This document shows, piece after piece, positions 35,682 through 43,769 of a stretch of 64,000 bases of DNA. Each line of letters opens with the position of its first letter. Position 1 is the stretch's first letter. Origin of the DNA: Bacteroidota bacterium (GTDB lineage Bacteria; Bacteroidota; Bacteroidia; 2-12-FULL-35-15); NCBI GenBank assembly GCA_016722565.1, contig JADKIU010000002.1:1195067-1259066 (forward strand), given 5' to 3'. A program made the position numbers and the translations under genes. The notes beneath the pieces are model-generated. The model searched no databases. It saw nothing but the letters and a program-made list of their open reading frames with translations, and had not been told where the DNA came from.

Positions 35682-35705
35682 TTACTTTTGTCTTTTGACT
35701 TAATA

Positions 35706-36116
35706 TTATACTCTTCTACGTTTTGGAGGACGGCAACCGTTGTGAGGAATTGGTGTAATATCCATAATTTCCGTAACTTCTATTCCAGCACCGGCTAAAG
35801 TACGGATAGCAGATTCACGGCCTGCACCAGGTCCTTTTACGAATACTTTTACTTTTCTCAAACCAGAATCGTGTGCAACTTTAGCACAATCCTGAGCAGC
35901 TAATTGAGCAGCATAAGGTGTATTTTTTTTAGATCCACGGAATCCCATTTTACCAGCACTTGACCAAGAAATAACTTGTCCGCTTAAGTTTGTTAATGAG
36001 ATAATAATGTTGTTAAATGTTGCATTAATGTGAGCTTCGCCCACTGCATCTACTTTTACAACTCTTTTCTTTGCTGCAGCTTTTGCTGTAGTTGTTGTTT
36101 GGTTTGTTTTAGCCAT
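35706..36116 (-). CDS. rpsK: Ribosomal protein S11
   Basis: 30S platform protein near the E-site mRNA path; 136 residues. Hallmarks: AHINATFNNIIISLTNLSGQ and the C-terminal GPGAGRESAIRTLAGAGIEV with NGCRPPKRRRV. The N-terminal ~20 residues are a Thr/Ala/Lys-rich extension (AKTNQTTTTAKAAAKKR). Confidence 0.99.
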   Translation of the reverse strand: MAKTNQTTTTAKAAAKKRVVKVDAVGEAHINATFNNIIISLTNLSGQVISWSSAGKMGFRGSKKNTPYAAQLAAQDCAKVAHDSGLRKVKVFVKGPGAGRESAIRTLAGAGIEVTEIMDITPIPHNGCRPPKRRRV

Positions 36117-36173
36117 TTTTTGTTTTTATGATCGTTAACAGTTACGTTAACCATTTATTAATTTACTTTTCCT

Positions 36174-36200
36174 TATCCTTCCTCTACTGAGGGGTGGGAT
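36174..36200 (-). repeat. Imperfect hairpin between rpsM and rpsK
   Basis: TATCCTTCCTC pairs with GAGGGG..GGGATA across loop TACT with G-T pairs; similar in style to the hairpin upstream of carA. Confidence 0.5.
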
Positions 36201-36206
36201 AGTTTA

Positions 36207-36584
36207 TTATTTAGTTACTTTTTTCTTGTTAGCAACTGTTTTACGCTTACCTTTTCTAGTACGTGCGTTATTTTTAGTTGTTTGACCACGAACTGGTAAA
36301 CCAACACGATGACGAATCCCTCTGTATGCACCAATATCCATCAAACGTTTGATGTTCAATTGAACTTCAGAACGCAAAGCACCTTCTAATTTATATTTAT
36401 CAGTTAAGATGGTACGGATTGCAGTTAATTGTGCATCGTTCCAATCTTGAACTTTGATATTCCAATCAATACCAGCTTCTGTTAATACTTTTTGAGCAGT
36501 ACTGCGGCCTATCCCGTAGATATAAGTTAAACCGATTTCTCCTCTTTTGTTGTTTGGTAAGTCAATACCTGCAATTCTAGCCAT
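36207..36584 (-). CDS. rpsM: Ribosomal protein S13
   Basis: 30S head protein that contacts P-site tRNA and the 50S subunit; 125 residues. MARIAGIDLPNNKRGEIGLT, the helix-two-turn-helix YIYGIGRSTAQKVLTEAGID, and the basic C-terminal tail NARTRKGKRKTVANKKKVTK that reaches tRNA. Confidence 0.99.
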   Translation of the reverse strand: MARIAGIDLPNNKRGEIGLTYIYGIGRSTAQKVLTEAGIDWNIKVQDWNDAQLTAIRTILTDKYKLEGALRSEVQLNIKRLMDIGAYRGIRHRVGLPVRGQTTKNNARTRKGKRKTVANKKKVTK

Positions 36585-36590
36585 TGTTTT

Positions 36591-36676
36591 ATTTTAGTTT
36601 AATGTTTGAAAGTTTAAAGCTTAAAGTTATGGGTAATCCAACTTTTCAACTTTGAACTTTGAACTTATTTTTATCC
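36591..36676. repeat. Spacer repeat element, copy 1 (rpmJ-rpsM)
   Basis: About 80 bp of AAGTTTAAAG and CTTTGAACTT words able to fold on themselves. A near copy (39981-40059) lies in the rpsE-rpmD spacer; both begin ATTTTAGTTT and end AACTTATTTTTATCC at the stop codon of the next gene. Confidence 0.8.
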
Positions 36677-36787
36677 TTGTCTTTGTTTAAATTTAGGATT
36701 CTTTTTGTTGATTACATACAAAACGCCCTTTCTGCGAACGATTTTGCAGTCAACACTTCTTTTTTTAATTGATGTTCTAACTTTCAT
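36671..36787 (-). CDS. rpmJ: Ribosomal protein L36 (zinc-free type)
   Basis: A 38-residue protein: MKVRTSIKKRSVDCKIVRR, then KGVLYVINKKNPKFKQRQG. It binds 23S rRNA near the L6 region. Zinc-binding L36 has three Cys and one His; here only one Cys remains and the His position is Phe, so this is the zinc-independent form. Twelve base pairs downstream of infA. Confidence 0.97.
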   Translation of the reverse strand: MKVRTSIKKRSVDCKIVRRKGVLYVINKKNPKFKQRQG

Positions 36788-36799
36788 TTTTACTAATTT

Positions 36800-37018
36800 T
36801 TATTTGTATCTGTATGAAATTCTTCCTTTTGTTAAATCGTACGGTGACATTTCAATTTTCACTTTATCACCATTTAATATTTTTATATAGTGCATTCGCA
36901 TCTTCCCTGAAATGTGAGCTGTAATCACATGTCCATTTTCGAGCTCAACACGAAACATTGCATTTGACAATGCTTCCAAAATTGTTCCATCCTGCTCAAT
37001 TGACGCTTGTTTAGCCAT
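36800..37018 (-). CDS. infA: Translation initiation factor IF-1
   Basis: A 72-residue S1/OB-fold protein that blocks the A site during initiation. MAKQASIEQDGTILEALSNA, FRVELENGHVITAHISGKMR and YDLTKGRISYRYK are typical. It lies between map and rpmJ as in most bacterial spc operons. Confidence 0.99.
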   Translation of the reverse strand: MAKQASIEQDGTILEALSNAMFRVELENGHVITAHISGKMRMHYIKILNGDKVKIEMSPYDLTKGRISYRYK

Positions 37019-37101
37019 ACTTAATTAATTTTAGATCTATTGTAATTTTTTATTTAACGATTCTTAAAAACTACTATGTTACAAATTCTAAAATTTTGTT
37101 T

Positions 37102-37884
37102 TTATTTTTTATTTAAAACCTCTTCTACAAATTCAAAGCTTGATAAAATATCAGCTTTGTTCTTTCCTATTGCAATGGTATGCTCAAAATGTGCTGAAGG
37201 CATATTATCTGCAGTAGTGATGGTCCAACCATCATTGTGTTGTCTGATTGCTTTCTTTCCCATATTAATCATAGGTTCAATCGCAATTACTAACCCTTCC
37301 TGTAACTTTAACCCTGTACCTTTTTTACCATAATTAGGAACTTCAGGCGCCTCATGTAAGCTTTGTCCAACACCATGCCCAACAAGTTCTCTGACTACAG
37401 AAAAACCATTTATTTCAGCATTTACTTGAACTGCATCACCGATATCCCCTATTCGCTTACCTACAACGGCTACTTCAATTGCTTTGTAAAGACTTTCCTT
37501 TGTAACCTTTAAAAGGTTCAAAATTTCAGGCTTTACATCACCAATTGCAAAAGTATAAGCAGAATCACCAAAAAATTTATTTTTGATTACTCCACAATCA
37601 ACAGAAACAATATCACCGTCTTTTAATTCATACTTACCGGGTATTCCATGGACTACTTGTGAATTAACTGAAATACACAATGAGTTCGGGAAACCGTTAT
37701 AATTTAAAAAAGCAGGTATTGCTTTGTGATCATTAATAAACTCAAATGCTAATTTATCCAATGATAAGGTAGTAACACCAGGTTTAATAACTTTTGCAAC
37801 TTCGGCTAAAGTTTTTCCAACAAGTAAAGAACTTTCTCGTATTAACTCTATTTCTTCTTTCGTTTTATAATACAAGCCTTTCAC
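37102..37884 (-). CDS. map: Type I methionine aminopeptidase
   Basis: A 260-residue two-metal enzyme that removes the starting methionine from new proteins. Metal ligands: two Asp in VDCGVIKNKFFGDSAYTF, His in GHGVGQSLHEAPEVPN, Glu in IEPMINMG and Glu in HFEHTIAI. The substrate His in LCISVNSQVVHGIP is also present. Normal length; part of the spc operon after secY. Confidence 0.98.
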   Translation of the reverse strand: MKGLYYKTKEEIELIRESSLLVGKTLAEVAKVIKPGVTTLSLDKLAFEFINDHKAIPAFLNYNGFPNSLCISVNSQVVHGIPGKYELKDGDIVSVDCGVIKNKFFGDSAYTFAIGDVKPEILNLLKVTKESLYKAIEVAVVGKRIGDIGDAVQVNAEINGFSVVRELVGHGVGQSLHEAPEVPNYGKKGTGLKLQEGLVIAIEPMINMGKKAIRQHNDGWTITTADNMPSAHFEHTIAIGKNKADILSSFEFVEEVLNKK

Positions 37885-37908
37885 GCTCTGCTTTCCCCTC
37901 TTCTTATA

Positions 37909-39255
37909 TTAAGCTGTAGTCATACTCATTGAAGAGCGACCTTTTATTCTTCCATTCTTCATTAATCCATCATAATGACGCATTAACAAATGACTTTCAA
38001 TTTGTTGTAATGTATCTAAAACAACACCCACCAAAATCAACAATGATGTTCCTCCAAAAAATTGAGCAAATCCAGCGTCAACATTCAATAAGTATGCAAA
38101 AGCAGGTAAAATTGCTACAAATGCTAACAAAATAGAACCAGGCAATGTAATTCTGGACATTACCGCATCAATGAATTCAGCTGTTTTTTTACCCGGTACA
38201 ACCCCTGGAACAAAACCACCATTACGTTTCATATCCTCTGCCATTTGGTTTGGATTTACAGTAATAGCGGTATAAAAATATGTAAAAACAATAATCAATA
38301 GCGCAAATACTAAATTATACCAAAAACCATTGTGGTTTGACAATGCGCCTAATACACCTGTTAATGATTCAGATTGAGTATAAGAAATAACTGTAATCGG
38401 AATAAACATAATTGCTTGAGCAAAAATGATTGGCATTACACCAGCTGCATTCACTTTCAAAGGAATGTATTGGCGAGTGCCACCGTATTGTTTGCTACCA
38501 ACAATTTTCTTCGCGTATTGCACAGGAATTTTGCGGGTACCTTGAACCAACATAATTGATCCAACAATGATTAATAATAAAAGAACGATTTCGATTAATA
38601 ACATAATTAATCCACCGCCTCCACCTTCGCCACCTAAGCGGTTAGCAAATTCTTGTAAGAAAGACTCAGGCAAACGAGCAATGATACCAATCATAATGAT
38701 TAACGAAATTCCATTACCAATACCTTTATCGGTAATTTTTTCACCCAACCACATTACAAACATAGTACCTGTAACCAAAATCAAAATAGATTGTGCCATC
38801 CAACCAAAACCTGCATCAGCAACAACACCTGCTTTATTTGTAATTTGGGTAGCAATGTAACCAGGGGCTTGCATCAATGTAATACCTACAGTTAAAAAAC
38901 GAGTAATTTGATTTATTTTTTTACGGCCGCTTTCACCTGACATTTGAAGCTTACGGAAATAAGGTAAAGCCATACCTAACAACTGCACTACAATGGATGC
39001 AGAGATATAAGGCATGATTCCTAAACCAAAAACAGAAGCACGAGAGAAGGCACCATTTGCAAAAATATTAATCAAGCCGATTATTCCTTCGTTAGATGTC
39101 TTACTTGCATCAGAAAGTGCTTTCGCGTCTACTCCAGGAAGAACGACATATGAACCCAAACGGTAAACCAAAATAAGTCCGAGCGTCATAAGAATACGAC
39201 TTCTCAGCTCTTCGATTTTCCAAATGTTTTTTAATGTATTTATAAAGTTTTTCAT
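37909..39255 (-). CDS. secY: Preprotein translocase subunit SecY
   Basis: Ten-helix channel of the Sec translocon; 448 residues. LGLILVYRLGSYVVLPGVDA at the first helix, the plug region, GIMPYISASIVVQLL, a Gly-rich cytoplasmic or periplasmic loop (RLGGEGGGGGLI), and the C4-C5 loop region with GGTRQYIPLKVNAAGVMPII. It begins 22 bp after rplO. Almost all signal-peptide proteins listed here would pass through it. Confidence 0.98.
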   Translation of the reverse strand: MKNFINTLKNIWKIEELRSRILMTLGLILVYRLGSYVVLPGVDAKALSDASKTSNEGIIGLINIFANGAFSRASVFGLGIMPYISASIVVQLLGMALPYFRKLQMSGESGRKKINQITRFLTVGITLMQAPGYIATQITNKAGVVADAGFGWMAQSILILVTGTMFVMWLGEKITDKGIGNGISLIIMIGIIARLPESFLQEFANRLGGEGGGGGLIMLLIEIVLLLLIIVGSIMLVQGTRKIPVQYAKKIVGSKQYGGTRQYIPLKVNAAGVMPIIFAQAIMFIPITVISYTQSESLTGVLGALSNHNGFWYNLVFALLIIVFTYFYTAITVNPNQMAEDMKRNGGFVPGVVPGKKTAEFIDAVMSRITLPGSILLAFVAILPAFAYLLNVDAGFAQFFGGTSLLILVGVVLDTLQQIESHLLMRHYDGLMKNGRIKGRSSMSMTTA

Positions 39256-39277
39256 AAAACAGTATTACTGTGTTTAA

Positions 39278-39736
39278 TTAAGCTTTTTCAACTGAAACAG
39301 CTGATCCGCCTTTTGCTTCAATTGCAGATTTTGCAGATGCAGAAAATGCATGCACAGAAACATCTACTTTAGATTTTAGTTCACCACGACCAAGCACTTT
39401 CACTTTGTCGTTTTTGTGAGCCAATCCTTTTGATATCAAAAATGCTAAATCGATTGTAGCAACTTTGTTGTTATCTACTAAGCCTTGAATAACATCTAAG
39501 TTAATTCCACGATATTCAACACGGTTAATATTTTTAAATCCGAATTTCGGAACACGTCTTTGTAATGGCATTTGACCACCTTCAAAACCTCTTTTCGCAG
39601 AGTATCCGGAACGTGACTGAGCACCTTTGTGACCTTTTGTTGATGTTACGCCTTTTCCTGATCCTTGACCTCTACCTAAACGCTTTTTAGCATTTTTTAC
39701 AGAACCTTCTGCTGGTGTTAATTTACTTAAGTTCAT
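39278..39736 (-). CDS. rplO: Ribosomal protein L15
   Basis: 50S protein, 152 residues. The basic N-terminal extension GRGQGSGKGVTSTKGHKGAQ and GYSAKRGFEGGQMPLQRRVP contact 23S rRNA; the C-terminal globular part ends GGSAVSVEKA. Confidence 0.98.
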   Translation of the reverse strand: MNLSKLTPAEGSVKNAKKRLGRGQGSGKGVTSTKGHKGAQSRSGYSAKRGFEGGQMPLQRRVPKFGFKNINRVEYRGINLDVIQGLVDNNKVATIDLAFLISKGLAHKNDKVKVLGRGELKSKVDVSVHAFSASAKSAIEAKGGSAVSVEKA

Positions 39737-39761
39737 CTTTTTAATTTTATAATTTTTGATT

Positions 39762-39783
39762 TTTAGATTCTAACAAATCTAAA
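39762..39783 (-). repeat. Hairpin between rpmD and rplO
   Basis: TTTAGATT (39762-39769) pairs perfectly with AATCTAAA (39776-39783), 6-nt loop. Confidence 0.75.
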
Positions 39784-39799
39784 TTTCTACAATTTATTT

Positions 39800-39976
39800 T
39801 TACTTAATTACGGTTATCAAATGAGCTACTTTGTTTACCATTCCCATTACTTGAGGAGTTGCTTCCTTCTCAATTGTTTGGTGCATTTTGATAAAGCCTA
39901 AAGCGCGCAAAGTACGTTTTTGACGAACTGTTTGTCCGATTCCGCTTTTTACTTGTTTAATTTTAATTGTTGCCAT
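39800..39976 (-). CDS. rpmD: Ribosomal protein L30
   Basis: A 58-residue 50S protein: MATIKIKQVKSGIGQTVRQK, then RTLRALGFIKMHQT and PQVMGMVNKVAHLITVIK. Start at the ATG at 39974-39976. It has the single-domain bacterial length and the expected place between rpsE and rplO. Confidence 0.97.
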   Translation of the reverse strand: MATIKIKQVKSGIGQTVRQKRTLRALGFIKMHQTIEKEATPQVMGMVNKVAHLITVIK

Positions 39977-39980
39977 TTTT

Positions 39981-40059
39981 ATTTTAGTTTAAAGTTTGAA
40001 AGTTTAAGGTTTAAAGTTTTTCAACTTTTCAACTTTGAACTTTTAACTTATTTTTATCC
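39981..40059. repeat. Spacer repeat element, copy 2 (rpsE-rpmD)
   Basis: Near copy of 36591-36676, with AGTTTGAAAGTTTAAGGTTT facing AACTTTTCAACTTTGAACTT, so it is also an imperfect hairpin. It ends at the rpsE stop codon. Confidence 0.8.
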
Positions 40060-40572
40060 GTTAAATACTTTTTCCATTGAGATACCACGTGTTTGCGCTA
40101 CAGTTGCAGCATCACGCATTTTCATCAACGCATCCATTGTTGCTTTCACAACGTTATGAGGGTTTGAAGAACCTTTAGATTTTGCCAATACGTCTGTAAC
40201 ACCAACGCTTTCTAAAACTGCACGCATCGCACCACCTGCAATAACACCGGTACCATGAGCTGCTGGTTTTAAGAAAACCAAAGATCCACTGAATTTGCCC
40301 AATTGTTCGTGAGGAACAGTTCCTTTAACAATAGCAACTTTAATCAGATTCTTTTTAGCATCATCAATTCCTTTAGTAATAGCATCCGTAACCTCTTTTG
40401 CTTTTCCTAAACCATAACCAACAATCCCTTTTTCGTTTCCAACTACAACGATAGCTGAAAAGGTGAAGTTTCTACCTCCTTTAGTAACTTTCGTTACACG
40501 TTGGATACGAACAAGTTTATCTTTTAGTTCGATATCACTTGATTTTACTCGTTTAAGGTTTGCGTTTGACAT
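40054..40572 (-). CDS. rpsE: Ribosomal protein S5
   Basis: 30S accuracy protein, 172 residues. The double-stranded-RNA-binding-like domain has RIQRVTKVTKGGRNFTFSAI and GNEKGIVGYGLGKAKEVTDA; the C-terminal part has KPAAHGTGVIAGGAMRAVLE and ALMKMRDAATVAQTRG. No unusual change seen in these conserved stretches. Confidence 0.99.
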   Translation of the reverse strand: MSNANLKRVKSSDIELKDKLVRIQRVTKVTKGGRNFTFSAIVVVGNEKGIVGYGLGKAKEVTDAITKGIDDAKKNLIKVAIVKGTVPHEQLGKFSGSLVFLKPAAHGTGVIAGGAMRAVLESVGVTDVLAKSKGSSNPHNVVKATMDALMKMRDAATVAQTRGISMEKVFNG

Positions 40573-40594
40573 TATCTGTTATTTTTAGATTCAG

Positions 40595-40608
40595 TCCCGA
40601 TAACGGGA
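40595..40608 (-). repeat. Hairpin between rplR and rpsE
   Basis: TCCCG (40595-40599), ATAA, CGGGA (40604-40608). Confidence 0.65.
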
Positions 40609-40622
40609 TTTAATTTTTTACA

Positions 40623-40979
40623 TTAGAATTTTAAACCAGCTTCACGAGCACCTTCTGCTAATGATTTCACACGTCCATGATACAAATAACCATTTCTATC
40701 AAAACGAACAGATGAAATTCCTGCTTTAATTGCTTTTTCAGCGATTGCTTTACCAACCAATTTCGCTTGGTCAATTTTATTTCCTTTTGCATCAGCGATT
40801 CCTTTGTCAGTTGAAGATGCTGCTACCAATGTTTTTTCAGCAACATCATCAATCAATTGAACGTAGATACCTTTGTTACTTCTGAAAACAGACAAGCGTG
40901 GGCTTTGAGCGTCTCCGTTAACTACTTTACGGATACGTTGTTTAATTCTGTTTCTTCTGAAATCTTTTGTATTAGCCAT
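40623..40979 (-). CDS. rplR: Ribosomal protein L18
   Basis: 5S rRNA-binding 50S protein, 118 residues: RIKQRIRKVVNGDAQSPRLS, FRSNKGIYVQLIDDVAEKTL, and the C-terminal FDRNGYLYHGRVKSLAEGAR with the conserved ending EAGLKF. Confidence 0.98.
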   Translation of the reverse strand: MANTKDFRRNRIKQRIRKVVNGDAQSPRLSVFRSNKGIYVQLIDDVAEKTLVAASSTDKGIADAKGNKIDQAKLVGKAIAEKAIKAGISSVRFDRNGYLYHGRVKSLAEGAREAGLKF

Positions 40980-40996
40980 TTTATTTACCTTATTTC

Positions 40997-41016
40997 TGCC
41001 CCATTTTTGCGGGGCA
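40997..41016 (-). repeat. Hairpin between rplF and rplR
   Basis: TGCCCC (40997-41002) pairs with GGGGCA (41011-41016) around an 8-nt loop. Confidence 0.75.
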
Positions 41017-41032
41017 ATTAAATTCTTATTTA

Positions 41033-41587
41033 TTATTTACCTGCAGATTTACCGGCTTTTCTTCTTAAGATCTCACCTGTAAATTTAATACCTTTACCTT
41101 TGTAAGGCTCAGGTTTACGCAATGAACGGATTTTAGCAGCAACAGCTCCTAACAATTGCTTATCTGCTGATTCCAAAATAATTTTTGGATTCGAACCCTT
41201 TTCAGTTGCCGTAGTAACTTTAACTTCTGCCGGTAACTCGAAAGCAACGTTATGAGAGAAACCCAAGGTTAATTCTAACATTTGTCCTTTATTAGCTGCA
41301 CGATAACCAACACCAACAAGTTCTTGTTCTGTTTTATATCCTTCACTAACACCTTTTATCATTGAAGCCAATAATGCGCGGTACAAACCGTGCATTGCTT
41401 TGTGACGTTTTTGCTCAGTAGCACGAATTACAGTTAAAACACCATCTGTGTTTGAAACAGTAATTGCTGAATCCATAGCTTGCGTTAAAGTTCCCTTTGG
41501 CCCTTTAACAGTTGCAACATTCTTATCAGAAACATTGAACTCAACTCCTTTCGGAAGTGTGATTGGTAATTTACCTATTCTTGACAT
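41033..41587 (-). CDS. rplF: Ribosomal protein L6
   Basis: 50S protein beside the factor-binding stalk, 184 residues, two related domains: MSRIGKLPITLPKGVEFNVS, GPKGTLTQAMDS, and C-terminal PEPYKGKGIKFTGEILRRKA. A canonical AGGAGG (minus strand, 41596-41601) lies 8 nt before the ATG, one of the few clear Shine-Dalgarno sites in the window. Confidence 0.99.
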   Translation of the reverse strand: MSRIGKLPITLPKGVEFNVSDKNVATVKGPKGTLTQAMDSAITVSNTDGVLTVIRATEQKRHKAMHGLYRALLASMIKGVSEGYKTEQELVGVGYRAANKGQMLELTLGFSHNVAFELPAEVKVTTATEKGSNPKIILESADKQLLGAVAAKIRSLRKPEPYKGKGIKFTGEILRRKAGKSAGK

Positions 41588-41606
41588 TTTTCTTTCCTCC
41601 TAAATA

Positions 41607-42002
41607 TTAATAAACATAGCACAATACTTCGCCACCTACTTTTTGTGTTTTCGCTTCTTTATCAGTCATTACACCTTTAGAAGTAGAAATAATAGCGATA
41701 CCTAACCCGTTTAAAACGCGAGGTAATTCTGTTGAACCGGCATATTTTCTTAAACCCGGGGAACTCACTCTTTCAAGATTTTTGATAGCCGACTGTTTGT
41801 TAACAGGGTGGTATTTCAAAGCAATTTTAATAGTGCCTTGAGCGGTTGTATCTTCAAATTTGTAGCTAAGGATGTAGCCTTTTTCAAAAAGGATCTTTGT
41901 GATCTCTTTTTTTAGGTTAGAAGAAGGAATCTCTACGATTCTGTGGTTTGCTTTGATAGCATTTCTCACTCTTGTGAGGTAATCTGCAATTGTATCTGTC
42001 AT
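41607..42002 (-). CDS. rpsH: Ribosomal protein S8
   Basis: 16S central-domain binder, 131 residues: MTDTIADYLTRVRNAIKANH at the N-terminus and the conserved C-terminal STSKGVMTDKEAKTQKVGGE followed by VLCYVY. In other bacteria it represses the spc operon; not testable here. Confidence 0.99.
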   Translation of the reverse strand: MTDTIADYLTRVRNAIKANHRIVEIPSSNLKKEITKILFEKGYILSYKFEDTTAQGTIKIALKYHPVNKQSAIKNLERVSSPGLRKYAGSTELPRVLNGLGIAIISTSKGVMTDKEAKTQKVGGEVLCYVY

Positions 42003-42020
42003 TTTATTTGGTTTTATATG

Positions 42021-42040
42021 TTATCCCGCGAACAGGATAA
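42021..42040 (-). repeat. Hairpin between rpsN and rpsH
   Basis: TTATCC (42021-42026) pairs with GGATAA (42035-42040), 8-nt loop. Confidence 0.65.
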
Positions 42041-42077
42041 TTATACATGAATACTCTTTTTTAGTAATCGAGCTGAA

Positions 42078-42347
42078 TTACCAGCTTGATTTGGTCAATC
42101 CAGGAATCAAACCGTCAAGCACCATTTCACGGAACTGATTACGTGAAATACCGAATTGACGCATATACCCTCTCGGACGACCAGTTAATTTACAACGGTT
42201 ACGTTGACGAGTTGGTGATGAAGCTCTTGGTAATTTTTGTAATCCAACTGAATCACCTGCAGCTTTTAAAGCAGCTCTTCTTTCAGCGTATAGATCAGCA
42301 AGTCTCTTACGTTTAACTTCTCTTGCTTTCATTGATTCTTTTGCCAT
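42078..42347 (-). CDS. rpsN: Ribosomal protein S14 (zinc-free long form)
   Basis: 30S head protein, 89 residues: MAKESMKAREVKRKRLADLY, LPRASSPTRQRNRCKLTGRP, YMRQFGISRNQFREM and the ending GLTKSSW. It lacks the two CxxC pairs of the short zinc form. Confidence 0.98.
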   Translation of the reverse strand: MAKESMKAREVKRKRLADLYAERRAALKAAGDSVGLQKLPRASSPTRQRNRCKLTGRPRGYMRQFGISRNQFREMVLDGLIPGLTKSSW

Positions 42348-42374
42348 TCTTTTTCTTTATTTAGGATTTGTGAT

Positions 42375-42398
42375 TTAGTCCCGTACGTACGGGACTAA
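42375..42398. repeat. 24-bp perfect palindrome between rplE and rpsN
   Basis: TTAGTCCCGTAC (42375-42386) and GTACGGGACTAA (42387-42398) are exact reverse complements with no spacer. Confidence 0.9.
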
Positions 42399-42407
42399 TT
42401 CCTTAAT

Positions 42408-42965
42408 TTATTTCTTTTGATTTTTAAAAGGTAATCCGAATTCACTTAACAATGCTAATGCTTCTCCATCAGAAGTTGCAGAAGTTACAAAGGTAATATC
42501 CATACCCATGATTTTGCTAACTTTATCAATATCAATTTCCGGAAAAATGATTTGTTCAGTAACTCCTAATGTATAGTTACCACTTCCATCAAACCCTTTA
42601 TCGTTGATTCCTCTGAAGTCACGGATACGTGGAAGAGCAACAGAAATTAATCTGTCTAAAAACTCATACATTGTATCGCCACGAAGCGTTACTCTCACTC
42701 CAATAGGAACACCTTTACGAAGTTTAAAGTTAGAGATATCTTTCTTAGAAATGGTAGACACAGCTTTTTGTCCGCTGATCGTTGTCATTTCCTTAATAGC
42801 ACCTTCAATCAACTTTTTATCAGAAACAGCGTCTCCAACACCTTGATTAAGGCATATTTTTTGAAGTTTAGGCACTTGCATAGAACTGCTGTAACCGTAC
42901 TTTTTTTGTAAAGCTGGAACTACGTCCGCTTTATATTTGTCTTTTAAACGTGGTGAATAAGCCAT
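42408..42965 (-). CDS. rplE: Ribosomal protein L5
   Basis: 50S protein binding 5S rRNA and P-site tRNA, 185 residues: QVPKLQKICLNQGVGDAVSD, KLRKGVPIGVRVTLRGDTMY, LPRIRDFRGINDKGFDGSGN and NYTLGVTEQIIFPEIDID. Its start overlaps the rplX stop by one base, and GGGGAGG a few bases upstream acts as a Shine-Dalgarno site. Confidence 0.99.
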   Translation of the reverse strand: MAYSPRLKDKYKADVVPALQKKYGYSSSMQVPKLQKICLNQGVGDAVSDKKLIEGAIKEMTTISGQKAVSTISKKDISNFKLRKGVPIGVRVTLRGDTMYEFLDRLISVALPRIRDFRGINDKGFDGSGNYTLGVTEQIIFPEIDIDKVSKIMGMDITFVTSATSDGEALALLSEFGLPFKNQKK

Positions 42966-43291
42966 TATTTAATTACCTCCCCTGTCTTTTTTGAGTAACG
43001 TACTAATTTTTTCGATTTTTCATCTAATTTGCGACCAACGCGGGTCACTTTACCTGTTCCTGGTTCAACTAGCATTAAGTTTGAAACATGAACTGACGCT
43101 TCTTTTTTAATAATTCCGCCTTGAGGATTTTTTGCATCCGGTTTAGTATGTTTCGATACTAAATTAACTCCTTCAACAACGGCACGGTTTTTAACTTTAT
43201 CGATTGATAAAACTTTACCTTCCTGACCTTTTGAGTCTCCTGCAAGAACTTTTACTAAGTCGTCTTTTTTGATATGTAATTTAACTTTCAT
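42965..43291 (-). CDS. rplX: Ribosomal protein L24
   Basis: Assembly-initiator 50S protein with a KOW motif, 108 residues: KLHIKKDDLVKVLAGDSKGQ, EGKVLSIDKVKNRAVVEGVN and KPDAKNPQGGIIKKEASVHV. Confidence 0.98.
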   Translation of the reverse strand: MKVKLHIKKDDLVKVLAGDSKGQEGKVLSIDKVKNRAVVEGVNLVSKHTKPDAKNPQGGIIKKEASVHVSNLMLVEPGTGKVTRVGRKLDEKSKKLVRYSKKTGEVIK

Positions 43292-43307
43292 TGTTTTTTA
43301 TTTTGTT

Positions 43308-43325
43308 CCAAGGCTCAGACCTTGG
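43308..43325 (-). repeat. Hairpin between rplN and rplX
   Basis: CCAAGG (43308-43313), CTCAGA, CCTTGG (43320-43325), perfect. Confidence 0.75.
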
Positions 43326-43331
43326 CTATAA

Positions 43332-43700
43332 TTATAATACTTCCGGTGCTAAAGAGATGATTTTCATAAAATTTTTATCTCTCAGTTCACGAGCTACTGG
43401 TCCGAAAATACGGGTTCCTCTTAACTCGTCTGTAGCGTTTAACAATACAACAGCGTTGTCATCAAAACGAATATAAGAACCATCCGGACGGCTGATTTCT
43501 TTTCTTGTTCTAACTACTACCGCTTTTGAAACAGCTCCTTTTTTAATGTTTCCAGAAGGTAAAGCGTGTTTTACAGTTACTACCACTTTATCTCCAATTG
43601 AAGCATATCTTTTTTTCGTACCGCCTAGTACACGGATAACCAGTACTTCTTTCGCACCGCTGTTATCAGCTACTAATAATCTTGATTCCTGTTGTACCAT
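43332..43700 (-). CDS. rplN: Ribosomal protein L14
   Basis: 50S protein at the subunit interface, 122 residues: MVQQESRLLVADNSGAKEVL, KKGAVSKAVVVRTRKEISRP, DGSYIRFDDNAVVLLN and RGTRIFGPVARELRDKNFMK. Confidence 0.99.
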   Translation of the reverse strand: MVQQESRLLVADNSGAKEVLVIRVLGGTKKRYASIGDKVVVTVKHALPSGNIKKGAVSKAVVVRTRKEISRPDGSYIRFDDNAVVLLNATDELRGTRIFGPVARELRDKNFMKIISLAPEVL

Positions 43701-43713
43701 TTTTTTATTTATC

Positions 43714-43733
43714 TAGTTTGGGTTGATAAACTA
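43714..43733 (-). repeat. Hairpin between rpsQ and rplN
   Basis: TAGTTT (43714-43719) pairs with AAACTA (43728-43733), 8-nt loop. Confidence 0.6.
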
Positions 43734-43769
43734 ATTTTTAGTCAGCGCACCCCAAAGGTTTTTGTTTAA

